NCBI GenBank assembly: GCA_018673255.1
Contig: JABHDC010000107.1
Coordinates: 1 to 19,666, forward strand
Origin: Gemmatimonadota bacterium
GTDB taxonomy: Bacteria; Latescibacterota; UBA2968; UBA8231
DNA: 19,666 nt
Reading direction: 5' to 3'
Below the pieces are notes generated by a model that was given only the letters and a program-made list of their open reading frames with translations, was not told the origin of the DNA and ran no database searches. Position 1 is the first letter of the stretch, and every line of letters starts with the position of its first letter. Of this stretch, positions 8,104 to 15,316 are shown piece by piece. The translations under genes were made by a program, and so were the position numbers.

Positions 8104-8994
8104 TCAGCCGATGTCGTTGGCGCGTTTCGCAGCCAGCACTGTATTGAACAGCAACATTGTGATTGTCCAGGGGCCAACGCCACCTGGGACCGGCGTGATC
8201 GCCGAAGCGACCTCTTTGACACCATCGAAATCGACATCACCGACCAGGCGCCAACCACGTTTCCTGCTGGCATCTTCAATTCTTGTCACGCCGACATCGA
8301 TCACGACCGCACCTTCCTTCACCATGTCAGCCGTCACCGTGTTCCGAAAACCGGTCACGGCGACGAGAATGTCAGCCTGGCGGGTGTGGTAACCCAGATC
8401 CTTCGTCCCTGTGTGGCAGATGGTGACGGTCGCATTGGCGCCGTCTGCTTTCATGGTCAGCATGTTGGCCAGCGGCCGGCCGACGAGACTGCTGCGGCCG
8501 ACGATGACGACATGTTTGCCGGCCACTTCAATCCCACTGCGGATGAGTATCTGCTGCACACCAGCGGGTGTGCAGGGCAAGAAGCCTTCCTGCCCTCGCA
8601 TGAGCCGACCCATGTTCACCGGATGCAATCCATCCGCATCCTTGTCGGGATCGACCGCATTCAGAACCGCCTCTTCGTCCAGATCTCCAGGCAGAGGCAA
8701 CTGCACCAGAATGCCATTGACTGCTGGATCGGCATTGAGTCGCTCGATCTCGGCGATCAGGTCAGCCTGTGACATGTCGGCATCGAATTTCGACTCCTGC
8801 GAGTGGATCCCGACCTCAGCTGCCGCCTTGCGTTTGCCTTTGACATACGACATCGATGCCGGATCGTCCCCAACCAGTACAACGGCCAGCCCCGGCGTGA
8901 TACCGTGCGCCGCTTTCAGATCGTCAACTTCCTGCTTCAGTTCTACTCGAGCCTGCTTGGCCAGCTCGTTCCCATCCAGAATTCGTGCGCTCAC
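8104..8994 (-). CDS. folD: Bifunctional methylenetetrahydrofolate dehydrogenase / methenyltetrahydrofolate cyclohydrolase
   Basis: FolD interconverts 5,10-methylene-, 5,10-methenyl- and 10-formyl-tetrahydrofolate in the cytosol, supplying one-carbon units for purines and formyl-Met-tRNA. The 296-residue length is typical. Catalytic residues fall at the same numbers as in E. coli FolD: Tyr50 and Lys54 in 'SYVKGKRKAAAEVGI', Gln98 in 'NGILVQLPLP' and Asp121 in 'DADGLHP'. The Rossmann motif is 'GRSSLVGRPLANML' (166-179), and the C-terminal signature is 'PVPGGVGPWTI'. The start is GTG 8994, because GGGGAGG lies about 8 nt upstream and the family N-terminus (SARILDG) begins there. A longer frame to 9156 only runs into serS. 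It starts 14 nt after the serS stop and its ribosome site touches that stop, so the two are very probably co-transcribed. Confidence 0.97.
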   Translation of the reverse strand: MSARILDGNELAKQARVELKQEVDDLKAAHGITPGLAVVLVGDDPASMSYVKGKRKAAAEVGIHSQESKFDADMSQADLIAEIERLNADPAVNGILVQLPLPGDLDEEAVLNAVDPDKDADGLHPVNMGRLMRGQEGFLPCTPAGVQQILIRSGIEVAGKHVVIVGRSSLVGRPLANMLTMKADGANATVTICHTGTKDLGYHTRQADILVAVTGFRNTVTADMVKEGAVVIDVGVTRIEDASRKRGWRLVGDVDFDGVKEVASAITPVPGGVGPWTITMLLFNTVLAAKRANDIG

Positions 8995-9008
8995 GTGCCC
9001 AACCTCCC

Positions 9009-10391
9009 CTACTTGCCCTTGCCACCCCCGGGTTCTGCCCGAGGTACGAGTTGTTCCTTGCCGGTGATGGCGCGAATCGCATCCGGCACCTTCACCGATC
9101 CGTCTGCCTGCTGGTAGTTCTCCAGAATGGCGATGATCATGCGGCCCATGGCGCAACCCGTGTCATTGACGGTGTGACAGTAATTCAGTCCACCCCCCGC
9201 CGTTGGCCGGTAGCGGATGTTCATGCGGCGCGCCTGATAGTCGGTCGTATTCGTGTCCGTCATGACTTCCATGTACTCGCCCGTCGCCGGCATCCACACT
9301 TCGCCATCCCGCTGACGATGACTGGCCAGATAGCCGGCATCACCACCACACTTGTCGACCATGCGATAGGGCAACTGCAACTGCTGCAGAAGCCACTCAT
9401 TGATCTGGCCGAATTCCTGATAGATCTCTTCGGATTGATCAGGCGCGCAGACGGCATTCATCTCCATCTTGTCGAACTGGTGCACGCGCTTGATTCCACG
9501 CACGTCTTTCCCCCAGGAACCTGCCTCAGAGCGGAAACACGTGGTGAAGGCGAAGACCTTCACCGGCAGCTCTGTCTCCTGCATCGTGCGATCCATGAAG
9601 TAGGAGAAGTTCGATGGCTCCGAGGAGCCCACCAGGAACAGCTGCGTGCCATCTTCGACATTCTCCGTCTGGATCGCATAGACCTGATCACGTCCCTCCG
9701 GAAAGTGCGACGTGCCATAGAGGGTGCGCTCACGCACCAGCAGGGGCGGGACCATCATCTCGTAACCACGGCGAATCAGCTCATTGGCCAGCAGTTGCTG
9801 CAGACCGTATTGCAAGAGAGCGACATCGCCCTTCAGATACGCGAACCGAGATCCGGAGACTTGTGAAGCCTGTATCGTATCGACACCGAGCGTCGGGCTC
9901 AGTTCGTGGTGCGGCTTGGCCTCAAAGTCACCCTCTGCGTGAAGTGGTCTGGCTGGCATGGCTGGCACACTGTGATCACCGATGCCGAGTTGATCGGCCG
10001 GCAGATAGCCCGTGCCGGGCAACCAGACACCTTCTTCGACATTGTCTTCCTCGGCTGCACCCTCAGGCATCTGCGCGTGAGGAAAATTCGGAAACCAGTC
10101 GAGGATCGTCTGCCACTGTTGGTTGACCCCGCTGAGGGTCGTTTCCAACTCCTTACCCTTCTCTCTCAGCTCCTGCCCCTTGTTGCGGGCAGCCTCCGGA
10201 TCGGTTCGGCCCAGCTGGGCCAGTTCTTTCTTCTGACCATTCAGCCCGTCGATCTCCTGCTGCAGATCACGGCGCTGCGCGTCGAGTTCGAGAAAACGGT
10301 CGACGTCGGCCAGTTTTGGGTCGACACCGCGTCGGGCGATCGCCTGGCGCAACGAATCGGGATTCTGTCGGATCTGCTTGACGTCAATCAT
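9009..10391 (-). CDS. serS: Seryl-tRNA synthetase (divergent clade)
   Basis: This cytosolic class II synthetase charges tRNA-Ser (and tRNA-Sec). Residues 1-100 form the N-terminal coiled-coil arm that grips the long variable arm of tRNA-Ser. The catalytic core follows: motif 2 'CFRSEAGSWGKDVRGIKR' then 'HQFDKME' (285-310) and motif 3 'GCAMGRMIIAILENYQ' (412-427). At 460 residues it is slightly long, with about 20 extra residues around 121-150 before the core. Several serine-pocket shell motifs differ from E. coli: TAE becomes SSE (256-258), CTGDMG becomes CGGDAG, REISSCSN becomes MEVMTDTN and LNGS becomes VNDT. The key Glu, Arg and Asn positions are kept, so activity is expected. ATG 10391 has no obvious Shine-Dalgarno. 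folD follows 14 nt downstream. Confidence 0.96.
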   Translation of the reverse strand: MIDVKQIRQNPDSLRQAIARRGVDPKLADVDRFLELDAQRRDLQQEIDGLNGQKKELAQLGRTDPEAARNKGQELREKGKELETTLSGVNQQWQTILDWFPNFPHAQMPEGAAEEDNVEEGVWLPGTGYLPADQLGIGDHSVPAMPARPLHAEGDFEAKPHHELSPTLGVDTIQASQVSGSRFAYLKGDVALLQYGLQQLLANELIRRGYEMMVPPLLVRERTLYGTSHFPEGRDQVYAIQTENVEDGTQLFLVGSSEPSNFSYFMDRTMQETELPVKVFAFTTCFRSEAGSWGKDVRGIKRVHQFDKMEMNAVCAPDQSEEIYQEFGQINEWLLQQLQLPYRMVDKCGGDAGYLASHRQRDGEVWMPATGEYMEVMTDTNTTDYQARRMNIRYRPTAGGGLNYCHTVNDTGCAMGRMIIAILENYQQADGSVKVPDAIRAITGKEQLVPRAEPGGGKGK

Positions 10392-10452
10392 GGGGCGTCG
10401 ACTGGCTCACTCAGAGGGCGGTGGTGGAAGGATTTCTATCATTCCAATGACG

Positions 10453-10477
10453 CGGTTGCTGCCCACAATCGCAACCG
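10453..10477 (-). promoter_or_regulatory. Hairpin in the serS leader
   Basis: A perfect 7-bp stem (CGGTTGC / GCAACCG, loop 11 nt) lies about 60 nt upstream of the serS start, in the 105-nt gap after the zinc-ribbon gene. No T run follows, so it is not a classic terminator. I looked for a T-box (a specifier loop plus the conserved T-box sequence) and did not find one. Any regulatory role is speculative. Confidence 0.25.
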
Positions 10478-10496
10478 GCAGGGCTGGATTGTCGAA

Positions 10497-10688
10497 TCAC
10501 TCGTCGCAGGTGAACTTGAGCCCACAGTGATGACAGAGCGCCTCACAGGCCCAAAAATCCAGGATTCGACCGCACCCTGGACACACATTGGAGCCATCCC
10601 GTTGGAGGTGACTGTCGACGACGCGCGGCGGCGGCTCAACGCCGTCGCTCTTGTCGTCATCGGCAATCGGTCCTTTGTTCGAGTCCAT
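10497..10688 (-). CDS. Small zinc-ribbon protein (63 aa)
   Basis: From ATG 10688 the frame encodes 63 residues: a charged, probably disordered N-terminus (MDSNKGPIADDDKSDG) and a compact Cys-rich end, 'CPGCGRILDFWACEALC' then 'HHCGLKFTCDE'. The paired CxxC motifs (CPGC, CHHC) with Gly after the second Cys are typical of zinc ribbons, and the Cys spacing argues that this is a real gene rather than chance. No specific family is recognised; such ribbons often bind nucleic acid or act as accessory subunits. It precedes serS on the same strand with a 105-nt gap. Its start codon overlaps that of the opposite-strand HAD gene by 2 nt at the shared CATG. The ribosome site is weak. In-frame sequence further upstream (to 10817) is antisense to the HAD gene and is rejected. 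Confidence 0.62.
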   Translation of the reverse strand: MDSNKGPIADDDKSDGVEPPPRVVDSHLQRDGSNVCPGCGRILDFWACEALCHHCGLKFTCDE

Positions 10689-11340
10689 GTATACCGCCGT
10701 GATATGGGATTGTGATGGAGTTCTCGTCGACAGCGAAAAGCTGAGCTGCTCCGCATGGTTGCCTGTGCTGAGACGCCGGGGAATCGACGTCGAGTTATCC
10801 GACATCGAAGTCTTCATCGGCCGATCCGATCCGTCCGTGGTCGAGCACTATCGCCAGGCCGGCCATGACCTGGGAGACGATATTTTCGCGGAGCGTGAGC
10901 AGGTCTACTACGACTCGGCCCGCGGCACGTTGGACACCTTTGACGGCCTGATACAGACGCTTCAGATGCTTCGCGAGGCAGGCGTGCCGATCGCCGTGGG
11001 CTCCTCTGGCGGTCACAGCCGCATCCAGTTCTCGATTCGCGAAGTAGGCATCGCCGACTACTTCGACATCATCTGCAGCGCCGCCGATGTCGAGCACGGC
11101 AAACCCGCACCTGATCTGTTCCTGCTGGCCGCTGAGCAACTCGGTGTCCCGGCCCACCAGTGTATCGTGATCGAGGACTCCATCCCCGGGCTTGAGGCAG
11201 CGCTTGCCGCCGGCATGCTCCCCCTCGGCTTCACGTCATCCCACCCCACTGACGTGCTCGAACGGGCAGGTGCCGGGCAGATCTTCGGACAGTATACCGA
11301 ACTGACTGAGATCCTGCGGAAAAATCTTCAAATCACATAA
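10687..11340 (+). CDS. HAD-superfamily hydrolase (beta-phosphoglucomutase / sugar-phosphatase type)
   Basis: This 217-residue protein of HAD subfamily IA has all four motifs. Motif I is 'DCDGVLVDSE', with nucleophile Asp8 and acid/base Asp10. Motif II is Ser in 'VGSSGG', motif III is Lys in 'HGKPAPD' and motif IV is 'VIEDSIPG', whose acidic pair binds Mg2+. The helical cap (about residues 15-90) lies between motifs I and II, as in beta-phosphoglucomutase and phosphogluconate or 2-deoxyglucose-6-phosphate phosphatases. The likely reaction is dephosphorylation, or isomerisation, of a small sugar phosphate in the cytosol; the substrate cannot be read from sequence. ATG 10687 is chosen because it sits just before motif I as in the family. 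A TTG at 10651 would add 12 unconserved residues. No strong ribosome site is visible. A terminator follows at 11481-11519. Confidence 0.92.
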   Translation: MYTAVIWDCDGVLVDSEKLSCSAWLPVLRRRGIDVELSDIEVFIGRSDPSVVEHYRQAGHDLGDDIFAEREQVYYDSARGTLDTFDGLIQTLQMLREAGVPIAVGSSGGHSRIQFSIREVGIADYFDIICSAADVEHGKPAPDLFLLAAEQLGVPAHQCIVIEDSIPGLEAALAAGMLPLGFTSSHPTDVLERAGAGQIFGQYTELTEILRKNLQIT

Positions 11341-11480
11341 AAACAACCATTTGGGAGATTATCTCCGATTCGCGTCGGAATATTATCAGAGATAAACTCA
11401 AGTTCAGCGCAGACTGTCCGATCCTATAAACGGATCTCGTAGGTCTGCCAGGGCCAGCGAGATCCAGATTTCTTGGGGCT
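11341..11480 (+). other. Structured, AT-richer 3' region or candidate small RNA
   Basis: Between the HAD stop and the terminator lie three short inverted repeats: GGAGAT-T-ATCTCC (11354-11366), CCGA...TCGG (11365-11378) and TTATC-AGA-GATAA (11383-11395). A perfect 8-bp stem follows (GGATCTCG 11432-11439 with CGAGATCC 11458-11465). A possible promoter (TTCAGC 11403-11408, 16-nt spacer, TATAAA 11425-11430) would start transcription inside the 8-bp stem. A long 3' UTR of the HAD mRNA is therefore as likely as an independent RNA. No known RNA family was recognised and no coding frame is apparent. Confidence 0.4.
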
Positions 11481-11519
11481 CCCCGCCGGGTTGCTGCTGA
11501 CCGGCGGGGACTTTTTTTT
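11481..11519 (+). terminator. Strong rho-independent terminator
   Basis: A perfect 9-bp GC-rich stem (CCCCGCCGG 11481-11489 with CCGGCGGGG 11501-11509, 11-nt loop) is followed by AC and eight T residues (11512-11519). It is oriented to end plus-strand transcription from the HAD gene, or a small RNA, before the convergent dioxygenase gene. Confidence 0.93.
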
Positions 11520-11572
11520 GCCCGGGAAGCCGACTGGGGTCACTCACCCCGTTGGAGGTCCCGTGATCCGAG

Positions 11573-12397
11573 TCAGCGCACCCAGTGTCTGAACAATGGC
11601 TTCACAGCCTCATCGAGCCCATCGAAAACGCGCCGCGTCACAGCCGGCACCTGATTGTCCGTGCAGCCCGGTTCATCGACCATCCGGCGGCGCTCGTCCG
11701 AGTCTGGCATCAGGACATCCAGATTCAACCACCACGGTGCCCAGCGGATCGCCAGTCCGATTCGTGGTTCGTCGGCAGCATTGGCCGGCGCTGCGTGCCA
11801 CATACGACTGTCCATAACCATCACCGTACCCGCTGCACCGACGACCTGCACCGCCTCGGGGTGCTCATCGTATTCGCCGATGCCGTAACCACCTGTGGGA
11901 TTGTTCGGCTCACGATGGCTTCCAGGAACGATGGTTGTCGCCCCATTCAGCGGCGTGAAATCAGTCAGCATCCAGATGGAAGTCAGATGCATCACCGTAT
12001 CCGGATAGGGCGGGTCGATGTGACCAGCATTGTGCTGATTGAAGGGCCAGTCCGCGTGCCATTTGAGCTGTGTCGCCCCGGGCAGAGCGACGATCGTCGA
12101 GGTGAAGGACACGCGCACATGCTCACCGAGCACGGCTCGAGTCAATCCCAGCAGGCGTGGCTCTGCCAGGTAGGGTGCAAAGACCTGTGTGTGATTGATC
12201 AGGCCGGACACCGCCCCGCGCCCGGCTGGCACGTTGGCGATATCACGACCGATCGCTGCCTCGGTCACACCCTCGCAGACCCCGCCTACGGCATCTGGCG
12301 GAATCACATTCTCCAGGATGGCATAGCCACGATTCAGTATCTGTTCGCGGCCAGTCTGGATCTGTGTATCGACTTGGGTCTGGACCTGATCAGTCAA
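11573..12397 (-). CDS. Phytanoyl-CoA dioxygenase (PhyH) family protein, PhyH-1
   Basis: This is an Fe(II)/2-oxoglutarate-dependent oxygenase with a double-stranded beta-helix fold. The metal triad is complete: His114 and Asp116 in 'KWHADWPFN' and His201 in 'RMWHAAPAN'. Arg212 in 'RIGLAIRW' would bind 2-oxoglutarate. 'GATTIVPGSHREPN' is the usual family strand. Substrates range from phytanoyl-CoA to small metabolites and are not predictable here. I chose the TTG at 12397 because AGAGGTGA lies 4-5 nt upstream and the family-like N-terminus follows. The frame extends in GTG 12457, or ATG 12442/12436, without a ribosome site, so 11573-12457 is the alternative. It is the last gene of the seven-gene minus-strand run, about 100 nt after the DUF1223 gene. 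No clear terminator follows on its strand. Confidence 0.93.
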   Translation of the reverse strand: MTDQVQTQVDTQIQTGREQILNRGYAILENVIPPDAVGGVCEGVTEAAIGRDIANVPAGRGAVSGLINHTQVFAPYLAEPRLLGLTRAVLGEHVRVSFTSTIVALPGATQLKWHADWPFNQHNAGHIDPPYPDTVMHLTSIWMLTDFTPLNGATTIVPGSHREPNNPTGGYGIGEYDEHPEAVQVVGAAGTVMVMDSRMWHAAPANAADEPRIGLAIRWAPWWLNLDVLMPDSDERRRMVDEPGCTDNQVPAVTRRVFDGLDEAVKPLFRHWVR

Positions 12398-12497
12398 CGA
12401 TTCACCTCTCACGAGTCTGTCCGTTCCTGGCAGCATCCGCATTCGTCTGCTGTGCACACGATCTTCAGCCCTGGATCAGGCCTCTGATACGGGCTGC

Positions 12498-13358
12498 TCA
12501 CGGTGCGTCCCGTAGCCAGCCACCGGTCGCCTGCAGAACAACGCCCTGCGGTCGTGCCGTTACCCAGGCGGCAATGGCCGAGATCTGCTTGTCCGTATCG
12601 ATCTGCATCGAGGCATGCCAGGCGTCACCCTCTTTGTGTAGACCCGTTTCCTGCCAACCGACGACGACAAAATCACCCACCATCATGCGACCAGCATTTT
12701 CACCAGATGTGACGTTCGTCGCCTGCCCCATCTGCAGCAGCGCAACGGTGGCCGTCGTGGCTCGACGTGTGGCTGGGACCGGCCGATACACCAGATCCGC
12801 TTGCCGGCCGTCCCAACTCAGCCGCAACACGCCACTACTGTCCTCTGCCGCCGGGAGCGGCGACTGTTCAAACCAGCCACGCCACTCCTGTCCATCTACG
12901 ACAAATTCGGGTGTGTACAGGTCGGGCCGCCCCCAGACGCTGGCGTAGCGACGCTGGCGACGGGTGTGGCTGTGATCGCTGAATGGGTCGACCCAGCCGA
13001 TGCGGTTCCAGTAGTCGACGTGGAAGGCGACGGGGACGACGGCGCCCCAGAGCCGATCGTCCTCCTGCCAGCGACTGATCCAGCTTTCAGCAGGCGGACA
13101 ACTGCTGCAGCCCTGAGAGGTGTACAATTCGAGCAGCTGTACGTGGGTCACGGGGCTCTCGAGGGACATCGGGACTGCAAGGCCGCCAGCTGCTTGGGCC
13201 CCGCCTGCGGCTGCTGGTCCCACCACGCCGGCCATGGTCACACCGACCCAGACGACAGTCCGGCGAATCACCTCCGGGAGAGCTTCGATACGTGGGCCTG
13301 CGATCCACCGAATCGGGATCCGCCACGCGGCGGTCCGCACGGTGGCCCCGCACCTCAT
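12498..13358 (-). CDS. Secreted DUF1223 (thioredoxin-like) protein
   Basis: The 286-residue protein matches the DUF1223 family, extracytoplasmic proteins with a thioredoxin-like fold. The diagnostic stretch is 'VQLLELYTSQGCSSCPPAE' (residues 73-91), with the redox-type Cys84-x-x-Cys87. It is followed by 'VAFHVDYWNRIGWVDPF', 'TRRQRRYA' and 'LYTPEFVVDG', all family landmarks. A hydrophobic stretch (residues 34-57, VVWVGVTMAG...AQA) after an Arg-rich region is a plausible signal sequence with a long n-region, so the true start may be further inside. ATG 13358 overlaps the TGA of the HD-domain gene as ATGA, which suggests coupled translation. The biochemical role is not established; a thiol-disulfide or scaffold role in the envelope is inferred from CxxC. 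Confidence 0.92.
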   Translation of the reverse strand: MRCGATVRTAAWRIPIRWIAGPRIEALPEVIRRTVVWVGVTMAGVVGPAAAGGAQAAGGLAVPMSLESPVTHVQLLELYTSQGCSSCPPAESWISRWQEDDRLWGAVVPVAFHVDYWNRIGWVDPFSDHSHTRRQRRYASVWGRPDLYTPEFVVDGQEWRGWFEQSPLPAAEDSSGVLRLSWDGRQADLVYRPVPATRRATTATVALLQMGQATNVTSGENAGRMMVGDFVVVGWQETGLHKEGDAWHASMQIDTDKQISAIAAWVTARPQGVVLQATGGWLRDAP

Positions 13359-15052
13359 CCGCTCAACCTGCGATCAAGCTCGGTCTCGTAGTCTCCCAGA
13401 ATGCGGGCATAGACCGCCTCGCTCATGAAGCCGGTGACGCGGAAGGAGAGATTGTTCCTGAATCGTCCGGCGGCGATATACATGCGATGTTCCCGGCCTG
13501 CCGCCCGCTCCCAGAGGGAGTGATCATGGGGCAAAACATGTTGGAGTGGCGCACGACTGCCATCGCCACGGCGCTGGAACAAGGTGATCAAGTGGGGCGA
13601 ATTCCGATCACGCCCGTGCATCAGTGAACCGGCATCGAAGCCATCTACGGCCAGGCGCTGGGCGCGGCGGCCGTCGCGGCGATTGGGCCCGCGACCGCCT
13701 TCCACCATCATCGAGAGGTGACCCGAGAGCGTGACCAGGGCGCGACGCGGGGCGATCAGGTCGACGCGGGAGTTGCACAGGACGACGAGATAGCGTTGAA
13801 AGAGTCCACCCCGGGCGTGCTGCACCAGATCATTGATCACCTCCACATCGGACTTGTCGTAGATATCGCGCGTCTGGCTGATGAAGTATTCTGCCAGCGC
13901 CACAGGCAACAGCTTGCGCAAGTCCGCCCCGTTGAGCACTTCAGCCTGACTCTGGCCCGCGTGCAGTTCAGCGGCGGCCTGTGCCTCATCCAGATCGTCA
14001 TAGAACTCGCGACGGAATTGGAGCTGCTCAGGATTATCGGCGTTCTCAATGACCTGTAACACGCCCTGCTTCCGGGACAACCGAATCAGGTCGGAGTGGA
14101 AGAGGACAATCTTCTCCAGCGAAGGTGCAAAACGACGCACTTCTTTCGTTTCCGAAATGACCTTGGCCCCCTTGACCTCATGCCCCTCGGCCAGCAGGAA
14201 GGTATCGGTCCACAGACCACAATCGTGCATGAAACCACCTAGGAAGATCTCCACGAGCTCGGTCCGGAACAGCTCAAAACGGTGTGCTTCCCGCTCTTCC
14301 TCGGTGAGGTCGCCCGCCGTTGTTGGATCCAGGCCGAGGTCGGTGAGAATCTCAGCCATACCGGTACCCTCGAAATACTTCTCCAGCGACGTGTCATCTT
14401 CGTCACGAAGGGCAAGCAACGTCGCCATCTCCGTCGCGAAGGCAGCAACCGACAGTGCGTGGCGCACGGTGTCTTTGTCGAGCTGGAACTTGAGGATGAG
14501 ATCCATCACCAGCGTGTTACCGCGCAGGTATTCGTCGAGGGCCTTCTTCACCGATCCGTGAAAATCGGCGAAGGATCGCTCAAACTGCCGCAGACTGGCG
14601 TCGGTATCAGGCTTGCGCAGGTCGGCGACGGAGAAATCCGCCGACCCGAGCGATCGCTGCACAGCTTCGGCCTGGCGGGACACACGCTGCGCCGCTTCAC
14701 CCAGAGCCTTGGAATACTCGGAGGCCTTCTTCTCACGCGCCGCACGATCGGGCACTTTTTCGTCCCGGCCGGAAATCTCCTCCGGCTCGGGAACTTCGCG
14801 GCCTGAGACCGGATCACCACGCACAAATCGAACATCGACATACGTCGTCTCTCCGCGTGCGGGAGATCGGGTCTCCATCCACTCCACATGTTTGAGATTC
14901 AGAGGTGTCGCGCGAGTGATGTACACCCCACCCCCTGGCCCCGGTACGTCGACAGCGGGACAGATGTTCAAATCGGAGTCCCTCTCGTCGATTTCCTTCA
15001 GGATCTCGCGGACCCGCGTGGTGCTCATACTGATGCCCTGGGAGAGATTCAC
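13355..15052 (-). CDS. HD-domain phosphohydrolase-like protein (HD-GYP relative without GYP)
   Basis: The protein has 565 residues. The N-terminal 100 residues are unassigned. Residues 100-180 are charged and probably coiled-coil. The HD domain follows: His198 in 'RHALSVAAF', His276-Asp277 in 'FMHDCGLW', His291 in 'EGHEVKGAKVI' and His319 in 'VLFHSD'. This order (H...HD...H...H) resembles HD-GYP cyclic-di-GMP phosphodiesterases, but the second-half 'HHE..DG.GYP' is replaced by 'FHSDLIRL', so c-di-GMP activity is doubtful. The C-terminal 150 residues are not recognised. No membrane segment is seen, so it should be cytosolic. GTG 15052 overlaps the upstream stop (GTGA) and has GGAG 8 nt upstream. 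ATG 15028 (MSTTRV) is an alternative start. Its TGA overlaps the DUF1223 start. It may be a regulator of this operon. Confidence 0.85.
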   Translation of the reverse strand: MNLSQGISMSTTRVREILKEIDERDSDLNICPAVDVPGPGGGVYITRATPLNLKHVEWMETRSPARGETTYVDVRFVRGDPVSGREVPEPEEISGRDEKVPDRAAREKKASEYSKALGEAAQRVSRQAEAVQRSLGSADFSVADLRKPDTDASLRQFERSFADFHGSVKKALDEYLRGNTLVMDLILKFQLDKDTVRHALSVAAFATEMATLLALRDEDDTSLEKYFEGTGMAEILTDLGLDPTTAGDLTEEEREAHRFELFRTELVEIFLGGFMHDCGLWTDTFLLAEGHEVKGAKVISETKEVRRFAPSLEKIVLFHSDLIRLSRKQGVLQVIENADNPEQLQFRREFYDDLDEAQAAAELHAGQSQAEVLNGADLRKLLPVALAEYFISQTRDIYDKSDVEVINDLVQHARGGLFQRYLVVLCNSRVDLIAPRRALVTLSGHLSMMVEGGRGPNRRDGRRAQRLAVDGFDAGSLMHGRDRNSPHLITLFQRRGDGSRAPLQHVLPHDHSLWERAAGREHRMYIAAGRFRNNLSFRVTGFMSEAVYARILGDYETELDRRLSG

Positions 15053-15291
15053 TCGGGCGGCTCCGGTGGTGTCAGATTCTGGATGGCTTCCCGGTCGAAT
15101 CCAGGTGGCGCGTCTTCATCGGTGAGGATCTGGCGCGAGATATAGAACACGGTGACGAAAATGAGCAGCGCCATGCCGATGGCGATCCTCGGCTGGCCGC
15201 GGCGCAGGTTGTGCAACACGAGCAAGGCGAGGATCCCCAGGCCCGCTGCGACCAGAGGGTTCGCGATGAGGTAGTTCGTGAGGTCGAGCAT
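15049..15291 (-). CDS. Small two-TM membrane protein (80 aa)
   Basis: ATG 15291 has GGAGA about 6 nt upstream and begins 'MLDLTNYLIANP'. Two hydrophobic segments follow (about residues 9-28, LIANPLVAAGLGILALLVLH, and 35-56, RIAIGMALLIFVTVFYIS), joined by a short basic turn 'NLRRGQP'. The end is polar, acidic and Pro-rich (TDEDAPPGFD...PPEPPE). The basic loop suggests that both termini face outside by the positive-inside rule; this is inferred. No family is recognised. The stop overlaps the HD-gene start as GTGA, and the CoA-binding gene ends 25 nt upstream, so it sits in the middle of the operon. Upstream in-frame codons to 15465 lie over the CoA-binding gene and are rejected. Confidence 0.75.
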   Translation of the reverse strand: MLDLTNYLIANPLVAAGLGILALLVLHNLRRGQPRIAIGMALLIFVTVFYISRQILTDEDAPPGFDREAIQNLTPPEPPE

Positions 15292-15316
15292 CAGCTTTCT
15301 CCAGATCCAGCGATCC

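Noticed and set aside
6731..8392. Plus-strand open frame of 553 codons
   Set aside because: It is antisense to the beta-helix gene and the end of folD, both with clear families, and its translation has no recognisable domain. High GC and biased third positions on the real strand explain the length.
8995..9156. N-terminal extension of folD to 9156
   Set aside because: It overlaps the serS C-terminus, adds residues not found in FolD proteins, and GTG 8994 has an excellent ribosome site.
8985..9866. Plus-strand open frame of 293 codons
   Set aside because: It is opposite serS, whose catalytic motifs are intact. The translation is rich in His, Leu and Arg without any motif.
10392..10496. tRNA or T-box in the serS leader
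   Set aside because: No cloverleaf, CCA-type end, specifier loop or T-box sequence could be found; only one short hairpin is present.
13355..15052. Calling the HD protein a c-di-GMP phosphodiesterase
   Set aside because: The GYP motif and the following HHE signature are missing, so only the HD-domain level of annotation is supported.
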